Assembly: GCA_963692975.2 (NCBI GenBank)
Contig: CAXMMR010000001.1
Coordinates: 95,650-159,649 of the forward strand
Length of the DNA: 64,000 bases
From: CAXMMR01 sp963692975
GTDB taxonomy: Bacteria > Pseudomonadota > Alphaproteobacteria > Acetobacterales > Acetobacteraceae
Direction: 5' to 3'
Part shown: positions 1-8,788 of the stretch, in pieces
How positions within the stretch are numbered: the stretch's first letter is position 1
Layout: every line of letters starts with the position of its first letter
Notes under the pieces: generated by a model
What the model saw: only the letters and a program-made list of their open reading frames with translations
Told to the model about the DNA's origin: nothing
The model's database searches: none
Translations under genes and position numbers: made by a program

Positions 1-535
1 CGACGATCAGCGGCACCCCGCCGGCATGCGCCGCCTCGGCCAGCGCCTCGAGGTCGGCGATGTTGCCGGCCGGGTTGCCGACGCTCTCGCAGTAGACCAG
101 TCGGGTGTTGCGGTCGATGAGCTTGGCGACATCGGCCCGCCGGTCGCTCTCGGCGAACCGCACCTCCACGCCCTGACGCGCGAACATGTGCGCAAACAGC
201 GTGTAGGTCGCGCCATACAGCTGCTTGGTGGAGACGAAATTCGTCCCCGCCTCGACCAGGTTGAGGACCGCGTAGTGGATCGCCGCCGCCCCGGAGCTGA
301 CCGACAGCGCCGCCACCCCGCCCTCCAGCATCGCCACCCGCCGCTCCAGCACGTCGCTGGTCGGGTTGCCGATCCGGGTGTAAATGTTGCCCGCAACCTC
401 GAGGTTGAACAGCGCCGCGCCGTGCTCTGCGCTGTCGAACTCGAAGGCGACGGTCTGGTAGATCGGCACCGCGCAGCTATGCGAGCTCGGATCGCCGCCG
501 TAGCCGCCATGCACGGCGATGGTCTCCGGCTTCAC
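1..535 (-). CDS. O-acetylhomoserine (thiol)-lyase-like PLP enzyme, 3' end outside window
   Basis: The 178 residues present are the amino-terminal part of a Cys/Met-metabolism PLP enzyme, closest by motif to O-acetylhomoserine sulfhydrylase (MetY), which replaces the acetyl group of O-acetylhomoserine with sulfide or a thiol. Visible signs are the ETIAVHGGY start, Tyr52-x-Arg54 in YTRIGNPT (in this family the pair reaches the PLP phosphate of the neighbouring subunit), the SSGAAAIHYAVLNL cofactor loop and TKQLYGATYTLF. The PLP lysine lies beyond the edge. I chose the GTG at 535 because KPETIAVHGG is the usual family start. It lies 28 bp after the adenylation gene and is probably co-transcribed with it. 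In that context it may act on a secondary-metabolite amino acid rather than in methionine synthesis; this is inference. Confidence 0.85.
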   Translation of the reverse strand, partial: MKPETIAVHGGYGGDPSSHSCAVPIYQTVAFEFDSAEHGAALFNLEVAGNIYTRIGNPTSDVLERRVAMLEGGVAALSVSSGAAAIHYAVLNLVEAGTNFVSTKQLYGATYTLFAHMFARQGVEVRFAESDRRADVAKLIDRNTRLVYCESVGNPAGNIADLEALAEAAHAGGVPLIV

Positions 536-563
536 GCCCTCATCTCCATCACCCTCGGCTCTT

Positions 564-2321
564 TCAAGACACCAGCTCGGCCGGCGCGCCGATCCCGCCC
601 GAGGCTGGATCGAGACTCCCAAGAGTCGCGCCACGCGGCGCGATCTCGGGCGCCGGTCCGTCCTCGCGCAGCGCCCACTCGGCCAGCAGCGCCCGGTCGA
701 CCTTGCCGCCGGCGGTGAGCGGCATCGCGGCCACCAGCCGGAACGAGCTCGGCACCATCGCGCCGGGCAGCAGCGCCGCGCAGCCGGCCAGCAGCGCCGC
801 GCGCGAGACGGAGCATCCGGGTGCCGCCTGCACCACCGCGCAGAGCCGGCGCACCCCGCCCGGCCCGCTCGGCAGCGCCAGCGCGACGCAGCGCTCCACC
901 GCCTCGACCTGCAGCACCGCCTCCTCCACCTCCTCGAGCTCGATGCGCACGCCGTTCACCTTCACCTGCCCGTCCTGCCGACCGGCAAAGCGCAGCCGCC
1001 CAGTCGCAACCTCGAGCTCGACCAAGTCGCCGGTGGCGTAGAAGCGAACCGGCCGGCCGTCCACTCGCAGCGTCGTGAAGCGCTCGGCACCAGCCGAATG
1101 TCCCATGGCATTCGTCACATAGCCGTCGGCGACCTGCACGCCGCCCACCCGCAGCAGGCCGCGCACAGTCCCGCCGGCCACCCCGCCGCCGACGCTCGCA
1201 CCCTCGCCGGCCGTCTCGACCAGGAACAGCGTGTTCGGCTGCGGCCGGCCGAGCTCGATCGTCGTCGCGTCCGCCGGCACCGGCCAGCTGGCGACCGCGA
1301 TCGTGGTCTCCGTCGGCCCGTAGGAGTTGAATAGCCGCACCCCGGGCAGCGTCTCGTGCAGCAGCCGCGCCAGCGTCGCCGGCCACGCCTCGCCGCCGCA
1401 CAGCACGCAGCGCAGCCGGCTGCTGGCCACGAAAGAGCGCCGCCGCAGCAGCATCGTCAGCAGGCTCGGCGTGAACCCGGCGATCGTGACCCCCGCCTCG
1501 CCGAGCAGTGCGGCGACCGCAAACAGGTCGAACGCCGCCTCCTGCTCGTAGACGACCAGGCCGGCGCCGAACACTAACGGCAGCGCCAGCTCCCAGACAT
1601 GCACGTCGAACAGCGCCGGCGTCTTGTAGAGCACGACGTCGTCCTCTGAGAGGTCGAGAAACGCCGCCATCGAGACGAGCCGGTTGAGCAGCGCCGCCGC
1701 GCCGACCCGCACCCCCTTGGGCGCGCCGGTGCTGCCGGAGGTGTGCGCGATATAGCAGCAGGGCGGCGCCGCCGGATGACGATGCGCGGCCGGCGCCTGG
1801 CGGCAATGCAGCACCAGCGTCGCGCCCAGACAGTCAAGCCGCCCGGCGGAGTCATAGCCCGCGATCGCCGCGTCCCCGCCTTGCGGATTGGCGCCGGCGA
1901 GGATCACGTCGAGGGCCGCCGCCGCCGCCATCCCGGCGCGGCGCGCCGCCGGCAGCTCGACCGCCAGCGGCACATACGTCGCGCCGATCAGCCACGCCGC
2001 CAGGGTCGCGACCACGCTGGCCGGCCCGCGCGCCATCGCAATGCCTACCCGGCCGCCCCGCACGCCGGCCGGCAGCCGCGCCGCCAGCGCGATCACCGCC
2101 GCATGCAGCTCGCCGCGGGAAAGCCGGAGCTGCCGACCGGTGAGGCAGTGCCGGTCAGGCGCGGCCAGCAGCCGCGCCTCGATCAGCGGCCAGATCGCCG
2201 CACCCGGCAGTGATTGCCGCGGCCCCTCCAGCAGCCAGCCGCCTGGCAGGCCGTCGCCGCCGACCCGGCGCGCCGCCATGGCCGAGCGCGCCGCGCCTGA
2301 CCAATCCGGACTCGCCTCCAT
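564..2321 (-). CDS. Stand-alone NRPS-type adenylation protein
   Basis: This 585-residue AMP-forming enzyme should activate an amino acid as its adenylate. All core adenylation motifs are visible: A3 at about 191-203 (IAHTSGSTGAPKG), A4 FDVHVWE at 238-244, A5 FNSYGPTETT at 331-340, A7 YATGDL, A8 with GRQDGQVKVNGVRIE, and A10 PLTAGGKVDR with its lysine. Asp239 in FDVHVWE is the residue that usually holds an alpha-amino group. A hand alignment to GrsA gives a pocket of roughly D-V-W-G-L-G-S-I-A-K, which I cannot assign to a substrate. No carrier, condensation or thioesterase domain follows; the protein ends about 40 residues after A10. The ATG at 2321 lies four bases after the DUF3050 stop, so the two are probably translated together. 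A carrier protein could lie beyond the window. Confidence 0.88.
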   Translation of the reverse strand: MEASPDWSGAARSAMAARRVGGDGLPGGWLLEGPRQSLPGAAIWPLIEARLLAAPDRHCLTGRQLRLSRGELHAAVIALAARLPAGVRGGRVGIAMARGPASVVATLAAWLIGATYVPLAVELPAARRAGMAAAAALDVILAGANPQGGDAAIAGYDSAGRLDCLGATLVLHCRQAPAAHRHPAAPPCCYIAHTSGSTGAPKGVRVGAAALLNRLVSMAAFLDLSEDDVVLYKTPALFDVHVWELALPLVFGAGLVVYEQEAAFDLFAVAALLGEAGVTIAGFTPSLLTMLLRRRSFVASSRLRCVLCGGEAWPATLARLLHETLPGVRLFNSYGPTETTIAVASWPVPADATTIELGRPQPNTLFLVETAGEGASVGGGVAGGTVRGLLRVGGVQVADGYVTNAMGHSAGAERFTTLRVDGRPVRFYATGDLVELEVATGRLRFAGRQDGQVKVNGVRIELEEVEEAVLQVEAVERCVALALPSGPGGVRRLCAVVQAAPGCSVSRAALLAGCAALLPGAMVPSSFRLVAAMPLTAGGKVDRALLAEWALREDGPAPEIAPRGATLGSLDPASGGIGAPAELVS

Positions 2322-2325
2322 CGCC

Positions 2326-3156
2326 TTATGCCGTAACGAGCCGCGCGTCCGTCGGCGTGCCCGGCGCGCTCGCCCCGAACACCGAGGCCGCCTGACCGGG
2401 CGTGATCGCCGCGGCGATGGCGTCCCAGAAGCGCAGCCGCGCCGACAGCGCCGCCTGTGCCGCCGCGGTCGCCTCCGCCCAGCGCCGCGCGTCGGTGCCG
2501 CACAACTCGCACAGCATCTGCAGCGATTTCGGCCCGTGATCCTCGCCGTCCAGCTCGAGGTGGCGGGTGAGATACTGGCTGAACAGCGCCAGCGCCCCGC
2601 CGCCGTCGAGCGAGGCGGAGAGCCCGGTGAACATCGCCGGTATCGAGTCTTCCCGACCGATGGTGAACGCCGCCACCACCGCATGCGGTGGCCCCTCCAG
2701 CAGCGCGAACGTCGCCGCGGTGAAGCGGGCGCTGCCCGCCGGCGCCCCGCACAGCCGCAGCGCCGTGGTGACGTCGACGCCCCCGGCGATCAGCCCGAGA
2801 AACTGCCGTATCGGCCGCGTATCGGCGCCGGCCTCGGTCATGGCCCGCAGGTAGAACTCGAAATGGCCGGTCGGCACGCCGTCGATGACGTCGCTCTCCT
2901 CTTCCAGCACGATCTCGTTGATCAGCCGCCGCGTCACCGGGTTGCCGACCGGCCGCCACGGCAGCTCGACGCAGGTCAGCGAACGCTGCAATGATTTCAG
3001 CAGCGACATGAAGTCCCACACCGCAAAGACGTGGTGCTCCATGAACAGCCGCACCGCCCCGAGGTCGACGAGATGATTGTAGAGCCGATGCCCGGCAAGC
3101 TCGTGGCGAGCACCCGCCACGTCGTCCAGCAACGCCTGCAAGCCATTATCCGTCAT
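2326..3156 (-). CDS. DUF3050 family protein (haem-oxygenase-like fold)
   Basis: A 276-residue protein whose sequence (FMEHHVFAVWDFMSLLKSLQ near residues 38-57, then VGNPVTRRLINEIVLEEESD) matches the DUF3050 family, which is predicted to adopt the haem-oxygenase-like helical fold. Possible metal ligands stand where the diiron enzymes of this fold carry theirs: Glu40 with His41/His42, Glu85-87 and His98, and His199-x3-Asp203-x3-His207. This suggests, but does not prove, a non-haem diiron oxidase or lyase. I preferred the ATG at 3156 over an in-frame upstream start because GGAGAG sits eight bases before it. It is first in the cassette with the adenylation and PLP enzymes, so oxidation of an amino acid, free or activated, is a reasonable guess. 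Confidence 0.8.
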   Translation of the reverse strand: MTDNGLQALLDDVAGARHELAGHRLYNHLVDLGAVRLFMEHHVFAVWDFMSLLKSLQRSLTCVELPWRPVGNPVTRRLINEIVLEEESDVIDGVPTGHFEFYLRAMTEAGADTRPIRQFLGLIAGGVDVTTALRLCGAPAGSARFTAATFALLEGPPHAVVAAFTIGREDSIPAMFTGLSASLDGGGALALFSQYLTRHLELDGEDHGPKSLQMLCELCGTDARRWAEATAAAQAALSARLRFWDAIAAAITPGQAASVFGASAPGTPTDARLVTA

Positions 3157-3814
3157 GGGATCGCTCTCCAAAGACAGGTCCGGGGCGTCAGCAACAAGGC
3201 CAAACCGGCAACAGCCAACTAAAACCTGCGGTTGCTGCGCGCTTGCACAATAACCCATGTTATCGTGGAAAAGGAAACAAAATTAGGTGTGCCAAACGGC
3301 CGCGTATGGTCGAAACCTTACATGGATGATACATGCTTTCGTCGCGGATTATCAACTTAGAGCGCTAAGCCGTCGTGCTTATACAACTTTAAATAGTGCC
3401 GCATCCAAGATGGTTCGCCGACGTCGCGCGGCCAGCACGCCCGCACCCTCACGCCCCGGCCACTGGCGGCCGTTTCGCTTTGTAAACGAGTTGTTTCACA
3501 TACTACCGCAGGTAAATGTCATGCCGTGCTCGGCAACCGAACTCGCCCGCCGCCATCTCCGCCGAGCGTTACCCTATGTAACCGTAGAGCCACATTGCGC
3601 CGGTGCAGGTCGTCTCGCCCTGCGAGACCGCCCGCCGCGCCGGCCGCCCATCACCCGCGCCCAACCCGCCGGCGAGGATCGGCGCCGATGCACGAAAGCC
3701 ACGCCCGTCCGCGCCGCCAACTGGTTTTGCAACCGGATGGACGCTCGCACGGTTACACTCTGCGCAATGCCCGCCCGCGCGCCGCGCCGGCTGCCGCCCC
3801 GGAGTGACCCGCCG
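3157..3814. other. 658-bp gap, AT-rich, divergent promoter region
   Basis: This region separates the leftward DUF3050 gene from the rightward SWIB gene. Positions 3200-3520 are distinctly more AT-rich than anything nearby, as expected for promoters or transferred DNA. A short inverted repeat, ATAAC-CCAT-GTTAT, lies near 3250-3263 and could be an operator. An open frame runs from 3287 into the SWIB gene, but its peptide is unlike any family I know, so I treat it as non-coding. Confidence 0.5.
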
Positions 3815-4198
3815 ATGACGAAAGCCCCCGAGAAGAAAACAACGTCCAAGCCGGCCGACAAGTCCAAGCCGGCGGCAAGCGGCAAGGCTGCCGAAGGCGC
3901 CACGAAGGGCGCCACCGGCAAAGGCGCCACCATCGACAAGCCCAAGCCCGGCTCCAAGCCGAATGCCCTACAGCAGCCGCTCCAGCCCTCCCCGGAACTC
4001 GCTGCCGTCGTCGGCTCGGGCACCATGCCGCGTGGCCAGGTGGTGAGCAAAGTCTGGGAATACATCAAGGCCAACAAGCTGCAAAACCCCGCCGACGGCC
4101 GCGAAATCGTCGCCGACGAGACGCTGAAGAAAGTGTTCGGCAAGCCCAAGGTCACCATGTTCGAGATGAACAAGCTGCTGGCGGCTCACCTCAAGTAA
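3815..4198 (+). CDS. SWIB/MDM2-domain small basic protein
   Basis: This 127-residue protein has a Lys/Ala/Pro/Thr-rich, probably disordered tail (residues 1-65) followed by a SWIB domain (about 68-127: LAAVVGSGTMPRGQVVSKVW, then YIKANKLQNP and LKKVFGKPKVTMFEMNKLL). Bacterial SWIB proteins are small and chromatin-like, and a DNA- or nucleoid-binding role is usually assumed, not proven. I chose the ATG at 3815 because GGAG at 3801 is well spaced and the basic tail is typical. The frame is open further upstream, but that part has no family resemblance. It is monocistronic and ends just before a hairpin repeat that faces the efflux operon. Confidence 0.85.
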   Translation: MTKAPEKKTTSKPADKSKPAASGKAAEGATKGATGKGATIDKPKPGSKPNALQQPLQPSPELAAVVGSGTMPRGQVVSKVWEYIKANKLQNPADGREIVADETLKKVFGKPKVTMFEMNKLLAAHLK

Positions 4199-4212
4199 AA
4201 CACTGGAAAGAA

Positions 4213-4447
4213 AAGGCCAGCGGCTTTGCCCCTCGACCCCATTAAAGGCGAAGCCTTTAAAATCCATTTTCGAATCGTGTCTGTTGGGCGACGTGAGTGC
4301 CGTGAGCACACGATGGATCGACTTCGCCAAGTAAGGCTAGCCTAAGCTCGTAAGGCCGGGGTCTAGGGCGTCACAGTCCCCGCGGCGGGTTCTGATCGCG
4401 CAAGTGCGATGGGAACCATCCAAGCAAAGCCTTCGCCTTGACTTGCC
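4213..4447 (-). repeat. GC hairpin repeat, copy 1 (degenerate right end)
   Basis: Lies between convergent genes (SWIB and the RND pump). The left end is intact: the CAGGGGC-type hairpin and ATTAAAGGC-GAA-GCCTTTAAA. The right end (4357-4446) is decayed and contains an extra module GATCGCGCAAGTGCGAT. Strand sign means the TTAAAGGC end is at the left. Confidence 0.8.
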
Positions 4448-7400
4448 TTAGCCCACCAACGCCTCGGCCCGAGCGCTCGCCCGCACCGACTGACCCCTGT
4501 TATGCTGCGCGGCCACCAGCAGGTAGACGGCCGGCACGATGAACAGGGTGAACACCGTGCCCACCGCCAGGCCGCTGGCGATCACCAGCCCCATCACGTA
4601 GCGCGATGCCGCCCCGGCGCCGCTGGCGAACACCAGCGGCATCACGCCGAGCACCATCGCCGCCGTCGTCATCAGGATCGGCCGCAGCCGCAGCCCGGCG
4701 GCGATCTCCACGGCCTGGCGCTTGCTGCGCCCGAGCCGCTGCTGCTCGTTCGCCACCTCGACGATCAGGATGCCGTGCTTGCTGATCAGCCCGGCCAACG
4801 TCACGAAGCCGATCTCGCTGTAGAGGTTCACCGAGGCGCCGCCGACGCCGAGCCAGACGAAGAACAGCGCGCCGGCGATCGACATCGGCACCGAGACCAG
4901 GATCACCAGCGGGTCGCGGAAGCTCTCGAACAGCGCCGCCAGCGCCAGGAAGATGATCACCATGGCGAAACCGAAATTCGGCAGGAACGACCCCTCGGTC
5001 TGCACGTACTCGCGCAACGGCCCGGCGGTGTCGAACGCGAACCCGCCCGGCAGGTCGCGCGCCGCCAGCGCCTGCAGCGCCGCATAGGCCGTCGCCGTGG
5101 ACACCCCGGGAAGGGGGATCGCCGACAGCGTCGTCGCCGTAAGCTGCTGAAAGTGCACGATCTCCTCCGGCACCACCTGATGCGACAGGTGCGCCACCGC
5201 GCCCAGCGGCACCGGCACGCCGTTGATCGAGGCGACCGGCAGGTCGAGAATTTGCTCCGACGTCAGCCGCCGGTCCCGCACCACCATCGGGATCACCTTG
5301 TAGGAGCGCTGCTGCAGGCTGAAGTAATTCACGAAGCCGCCGCCCAGCAGCCAGTTCAGCGTGTTGCCCACGCTCGTCACGTTGAGCCCCAGCGCCGCGA
5401 TCTTGGCCCGGTCCAGCTCGATCGTCGTCTGCGGCTGGTCGATCTTGAGGTCCTTGTCGACGAAGGCGAACAGCCCGCTCGCCCGCGCGTCCAGCAGCAT
5501 CCGGTCGGCCGCGGCGGCGAGCTGCTCCACCGAGCCCGCCCCCTTGAGCACGAATTGGATCGGCAACCCCTGCCCGGCGCCCGGCAGCGCCGGCGGCTGA
5601 AACGCGTCGAGCTGCAGCCCGGCGACACGACTGACCGCCGCCTGCAGCGCGTTCTGCACCGCGGCCGTGCTGCGGCGCCGCTGATCCCAGTCCTTCAGCA
5701 CGATACCGTCGTTGATGCTGCCCGGCTGGTCGCCGATCCAGAAGGCGCGCATCTCGGGAAGGTCGCGAATGATCCGCTCGACCTGCGGGTCGTAGAGCCG
5801 GATTTGGTCCAGCGTCGCGCTCGGCGGCGCCGTCGCGGCGAGGATGATGAAGCCGCCATCCTCCTGCGGCGCCAACTCGTGCGCCGCCCCGCGGAACAGC
5901 AGCACGCTGGCGCCGACAACCAGGCAGGCGACCACGATCGCCAGCGGCCAAACCCGCAGCACGGCGCCGAGCAGCCGCAGATAGACGCGCTGCATCCCCG
6001 CCATCACCCGGTCGCTGAGCCGCACCAGCCACCGCCTGCCGCCGACATGCGGCCGCAGCATCCCCGCGCACATCATCGGCGACAGCGTCAGCGCCAGCAG
6101 CGCCGAGACCGTCACACTCGCCGCCAGCGTCACCGCGAACTCGGTGAACAGCGCGCCCGTCAGCCCCTTCTGCAGCCCGACCGGCACGTAGGCGGCGACC
6201 AGCACCGCCGTCATCGCAACGATCGGGCTGCCGAGCTCCCGCCCCGCCCGCATCGCCGCCGCCGCCGGCGCCATCCCCTCCGCCAGGTGCCGGCTCACGT
6301 TCTCGACCATGATGATCGCGTCGTCCACCACCAGCCCGATCGCGAGCACGAGCGCCAGCAGGGTAAGCTCGTTGATCGAGAACCCGAAGACCGACATCAG
6401 CGCCAGCGTGCCGATCAGCGAGAGCGGGATGGTCACCACCGGGATCAGGACCGCCCGGAATGATCCGAGAAACAGGAACACCACCAGGCTGACGATGCCA
6501 AGCGCCGCGGCGAGGCTGCGCAGCACCTCGTGGCGCGACGCGTTCACGCCGATGGACTGGTCGAACATGATCGAGGCATCAATCCCCGGCGGCAGCGCGG
6601 CCTTCATCCTCGCAAAAGCGACCCGCAGGTCGCGCGCCGTCGTGATCATGTTGCCGCCCGGCGTGCCGTTCACCGCCAGGAACAGCCCGGGCCCGAAATT
6701 GTCGGCCATGCTTTCGCTGGTGACGTCGGAGCCATACGCCACCTCGGCGACGTCGCCGAGCCGCACCAGCGCCCCGTTCGCCTGCTTGACGACGAGCTGG
6801 CGGAACTCCGCCGGGCTGTGCAGACCGGATGTCACAGCGAGATTTGCATACGTCATCGCCCCGAGCGTGGTGCCCACGCCGGTCACGTAGTCGTTCGCCG
6901 CCAGCGCGTTGTAGACGTCGGTCGCGGTCAGTCCGTATGCCGAAAGCCGGTCCGGCTGCAGCCAGATCCGCAGCGCCAAGTTGCCCACCCCCTGGCTCTG
7001 CGCCAGCAGCACCCCTGGCACCGCCTGCAACTGCGGCGCCATCACGCGGGTCACGTAGTCCGCCACCCGCTCCGGCGACAGCCTATGCGACGTCACCGAG
7101 ATCCCCATCAGGAAGCTCGCGTTGTTGAGCAGCGTGATCACCGAGGCCTGCGAGCCCGGCGGCAACTGGTTGGCGACCGCGGCGACGTTCGCCTGCACCT
7201 CGCTCAGCGCCTTGTCGGGGTCCTGGTTGAGCCGCAAATAGAGCGTGATCGTGCTTTGTCCGGTCTGGCTCTGTGACTGGATGTAGTCCACCCCCTGCGT
7301 CTGCGAGATCGCCGTCTCAATCGGCGTGGTGATGAACCCCGCCACCGTCGCCGCATCGGCACCGTAATAGGCCGTCGCGATCTGGATCGTCCCGCTGACC

Positions 7401-7519
7401 GTCTGCGGATACGCCAGCACCGGCAGCGACTGCCCGGCCCGCACGCCCGCCACCAGCAGCAGCAGGCTGATCACGATCGAGAGCACCGGCCGGCGGACGA
7501 ACAACTCGGTGAAGCGCAT
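4448..7519 (-). CDS. RND efflux pump inner-membrane subunit (HAE1/AcrB type)
   Basis: At 1023 residues this is a full-length RND pump that drives drugs or other hydrophobic compounds out through proton exchange. The usual start MRFTELFVRRPVLSIVISLL (membrane segment 1) and the two large periplasmic loops are present, and the second membrane cluster carries the paired aspartates in LAIGLVVDDAIIMVENV. The ending (YLLVAAQHNRGQSVRASARA) is normal. The ATG lies four bases after the adaptor stop. The order outer-membrane factor, adaptor, pump on the minus strand gives a complete tripartite system. Substrate cannot be read from sequence. No TetR- or MarR-type regulator gene was found beside it. Confidence 0.95.
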   Translation of the reverse strand: MRFTELFVRRPVLSIVISLLLLVAGVRAGQSLPVLAYPQTVSGTIQIATAYYGADAATVAGFITTPIETAISQTQGVDYIQSQSQTGQSTITLYLRLNQDPDKALSEVQANVAAVANQLPPGSQASVITLLNNASFLMGISVTSHRLSPERVADYVTRVMAPQLQAVPGVLLAQSQGVGNLALRIWLQPDRLSAYGLTATDVYNALAANDYVTGVGTTLGAMTYANLAVTSGLHSPAEFRQLVVKQANGALVRLGDVAEVAYGSDVTSESMADNFGPGLFLAVNGTPGGNMITTARDLRVAFARMKAALPPGIDASIMFDQSIGVNASRHEVLRSLAAALGIVSLVVFLFLGSFRAVLIPVVTIPLSLIGTLALMSVFGFSINELTLLALVLAIGLVVDDAIIMVENVSRHLAEGMAPAAAAMRAGRELGSPIVAMTAVLVAAYVPVGLQKGLTGALFTEFAVTLAASVTVSALLALTLSPMMCAGMLRPHVGGRRWLVRLSDRVMAGMQRVYLRLLGAVLRVWPLAIVVACLVVGASVLLFRGAAHELAPQEDGGFIILAATAPPSATLDQIRLYDPQVERIIRDLPEMRAFWIGDQPGSINDGIVLKDWDQRRRSTAAVQNALQAAVSRVAGLQLDAFQPPALPGAGQGLPIQFVLKGAGSVEQLAAAADRMLLDARASGLFAFVDKDLKIDQPQTTIELDRAKIAALGLNVTSVGNTLNWLLGGGFVNYFSLQQRSYKVIPMVVRDRRLTSEQILDLPVASINGVPVPLGAVAHLSHQVVPEEIVHFQQLTATTLSAIPLPGVSTATAYAALQALAARDLPGGFAFDTAGPLREYVQTEGSFLPNFGFAMVIIFLALAALFESFRDPLVILVSVPMSIAGALFFVWLGVGGASVNLYSEIGFVTLAGLISKHGILIVEVANEQQRLGRSKRQAVEIAAGLRLRPILMTTAAMVLGVMPLVFASGAGAASRYVMGLVIASGLAVGTVFTLFIVPAVYLLVAAQHNRGQSVRASARAEALVG

Positions 7520-7523
7520 GCGC

Positions 7524-8636
7524 CTACTCCTCCGCCGGCTGCGGGTTCGCCCCGCCGCCAGGCTGCACCTGGTTGTTCACCTCCACCACGCTGCCGTCGT
7601 GCAGCTTCAATTGCCCGGCGCTCACCACCACGTCGCCCGCGGCCAGCCCCGCCATCACCGCCACCTGGTCGCCCCGCTCCGTCCCGGTGGTCACCAGCAC
7701 CTGGTGCGCCACCAGCCGCCCCGCCGCGTCATGGCGCAGCACATACACCGTGTCGCCATAGGTCGAGTAGGCGATCGCCGTCTGCGGCACCGTCACCGCC
7801 TCGCGCGCCGCCCCGGCCGCCACATGCACGGTCGCGAACATCCCGGGCACCAGCGCATGGTCGTGATTGTCGAGTGCCGCCCGCACCGTCGCGCTCCGGC
7901 TCGCCGCGTCCACCTGCGGGCTGATCGCCGCCACCCGCGCCACGAACCGCCGCCCCGGATACGCGTCCACGGACACGTCCGCCACGTCGCCGACATGCAG
8001 CATCGCCAGCGCCTGCTGCGGCACCGGGAAATCGACGAACATCGGGTCGAGCGCCTGCAAGGTGACGATGCTCGCGCCCGGCTGCAGATACTGCCCAAGG
8101 TCGACCTGGCGTATCCCCAGGCGCCCGGCAAATGGCGCGCGCAAGACCTTCTCCTCCATCAGCGCCTGCTCGGCATCCACCTGCGCGCGGTCGGCCGCCA
8201 AGGTCGAGCGGTCATTGTCCACCACCGCCTGGCTCACCGCCTGCACCGCGTTCTGCTTGCTGTCGCGGCCCAGATTGGTCGCCGCCAAATCCGCCTGCGC
8301 CCGCAGCTGCGCCAGTCGCGCCGGCTCGTCATTCAGCCGCAGCCGCACCAGCAACGCCCCCGCCGCCACGTCTTGCCCGGAGGCAAACCCGATCGCATCC
8401 ACAATCCCGGCAACCTCGAACGCCAGGTCCGCCCCCCGCTCAGCCCGCAAATTGCCGATCAGATCAAGACTCGGCTGCCAACTCTGCCGTTGCGCTACGA
8501 CCGTGGACACCGTCTGCGCCGGCTCAGCAGCGACAGCACTGGCAGCAGACACCAGAAGGAAGGCAAGGGCAGGGGCTTTGCCCCTGCACCCCATTAAAGG
8601 CGAAGCCTTTAAAATCCGTTTTTTGTTCATGTTCAT
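7524..8636 (-). CDS. RND periplasmic adaptor subunit (membrane fusion protein)
   Basis: A 370-residue HlyD/AcrA-like adaptor linking the pump to the outer-membrane factor. It shows a barrel-lipoyl arrangement (FEVAGIVDAIGFASGQDVAA then VLRAPFAGRLGIRQVDLGQY) with a helical hairpin between, and a C-terminal domain (VTTGTERGDQVAVMAGLAAG). The amino terminus is odd. The start codons at 8636 and 8630 and the basic part of the signal peptide (NKKRILKASPLMGCRGKAP) are encoded by a hairpin repeat, which runs straight into the hydrophobic core LAFLLVSAASAVAA. The signal peptide is therefore partly repeat-derived. No clear ribosome-binding site precedes it. Confidence 0.93.
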   Translation of the reverse strand: MNMNKKRILKASPLMGCRGKAPALAFLLVSAASAVAAEPAQTVSTVVAQRQSWQPSLDLIGNLRAERGADLAFEVAGIVDAIGFASGQDVAAGALLVRLRLNDEPARLAQLRAQADLAATNLGRDSKQNAVQAVSQAVVDNDRSTLAADRAQVDAEQALMEEKVLRAPFAGRLGIRQVDLGQYLQPGASIVTLQALDPMFVDFPVPQQALAMLHVGDVADVSVDAYPGRRFVARVAAISPQVDAASRSATVRAALDNHDHALVPGMFATVHVAAGAAREAVTVPQTAIAYSTYGDTVYVLRHDAAGRLVAHQVLVTTGTERGDQVAVMAGLAAGDVVVSAGQLKLHDGSVVEVNNQVQPGGGANPQPAEE

Positions 8637-8783
8637 CGGGCCAGGTCAGTGCCGCGGGGAAGCAGGATTGAACGGCTTCGCCAAGCAAGAAAGAGCCCGC
8701 CGGGACTCCAAGTGACGGGGGTCTGGGGCCTCAGGCCCCAGCGAGGTCCAGGAGCAGAGCTCCTGGCCTTCCCGGCCTTCCTC
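8556..8783 (-). repeat. GC hairpin repeat, copy 2
   Basis: Complete copy inside the efflux operon, overlapping the 5' end of the adaptor gene. Left end: GGGGCTTTGCCCC hairpin and ATTAAAGGC-GAA-GCCTTTAAA. The spacer contains CTTCGCCAAGCAAGAAAG. Right end: CTGGGGCCTCAGGCCCCAG, then CCAGGAGC-AGA-GCTCCTGG. Confidence 0.9.
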
Positions 8784-8788
8784 CCGGC

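Noticed and set aside
7..510. A 167-residue Arg/Ser-rich frame at the left edge
   Set aside because: Shadow of the acetylhomoserine-lyase-like gene, which reads clearly in another frame from GTG 535.
3287..3814. Upstream extension of the SWIB protein
   Set aside because: The peptide has no family likeness, while ATG 3815 has a good ribosome-binding site and gives a normal protein.
4502..6463. Long plus-strand frame opposite the RND gene (and many similar long frames opposite other genes)
   Set aside because: High G+C creates long open antisense frames. Their peptides are Arg/His/Pro-rich without family likeness, whereas the other strand encodes recognised proteins.
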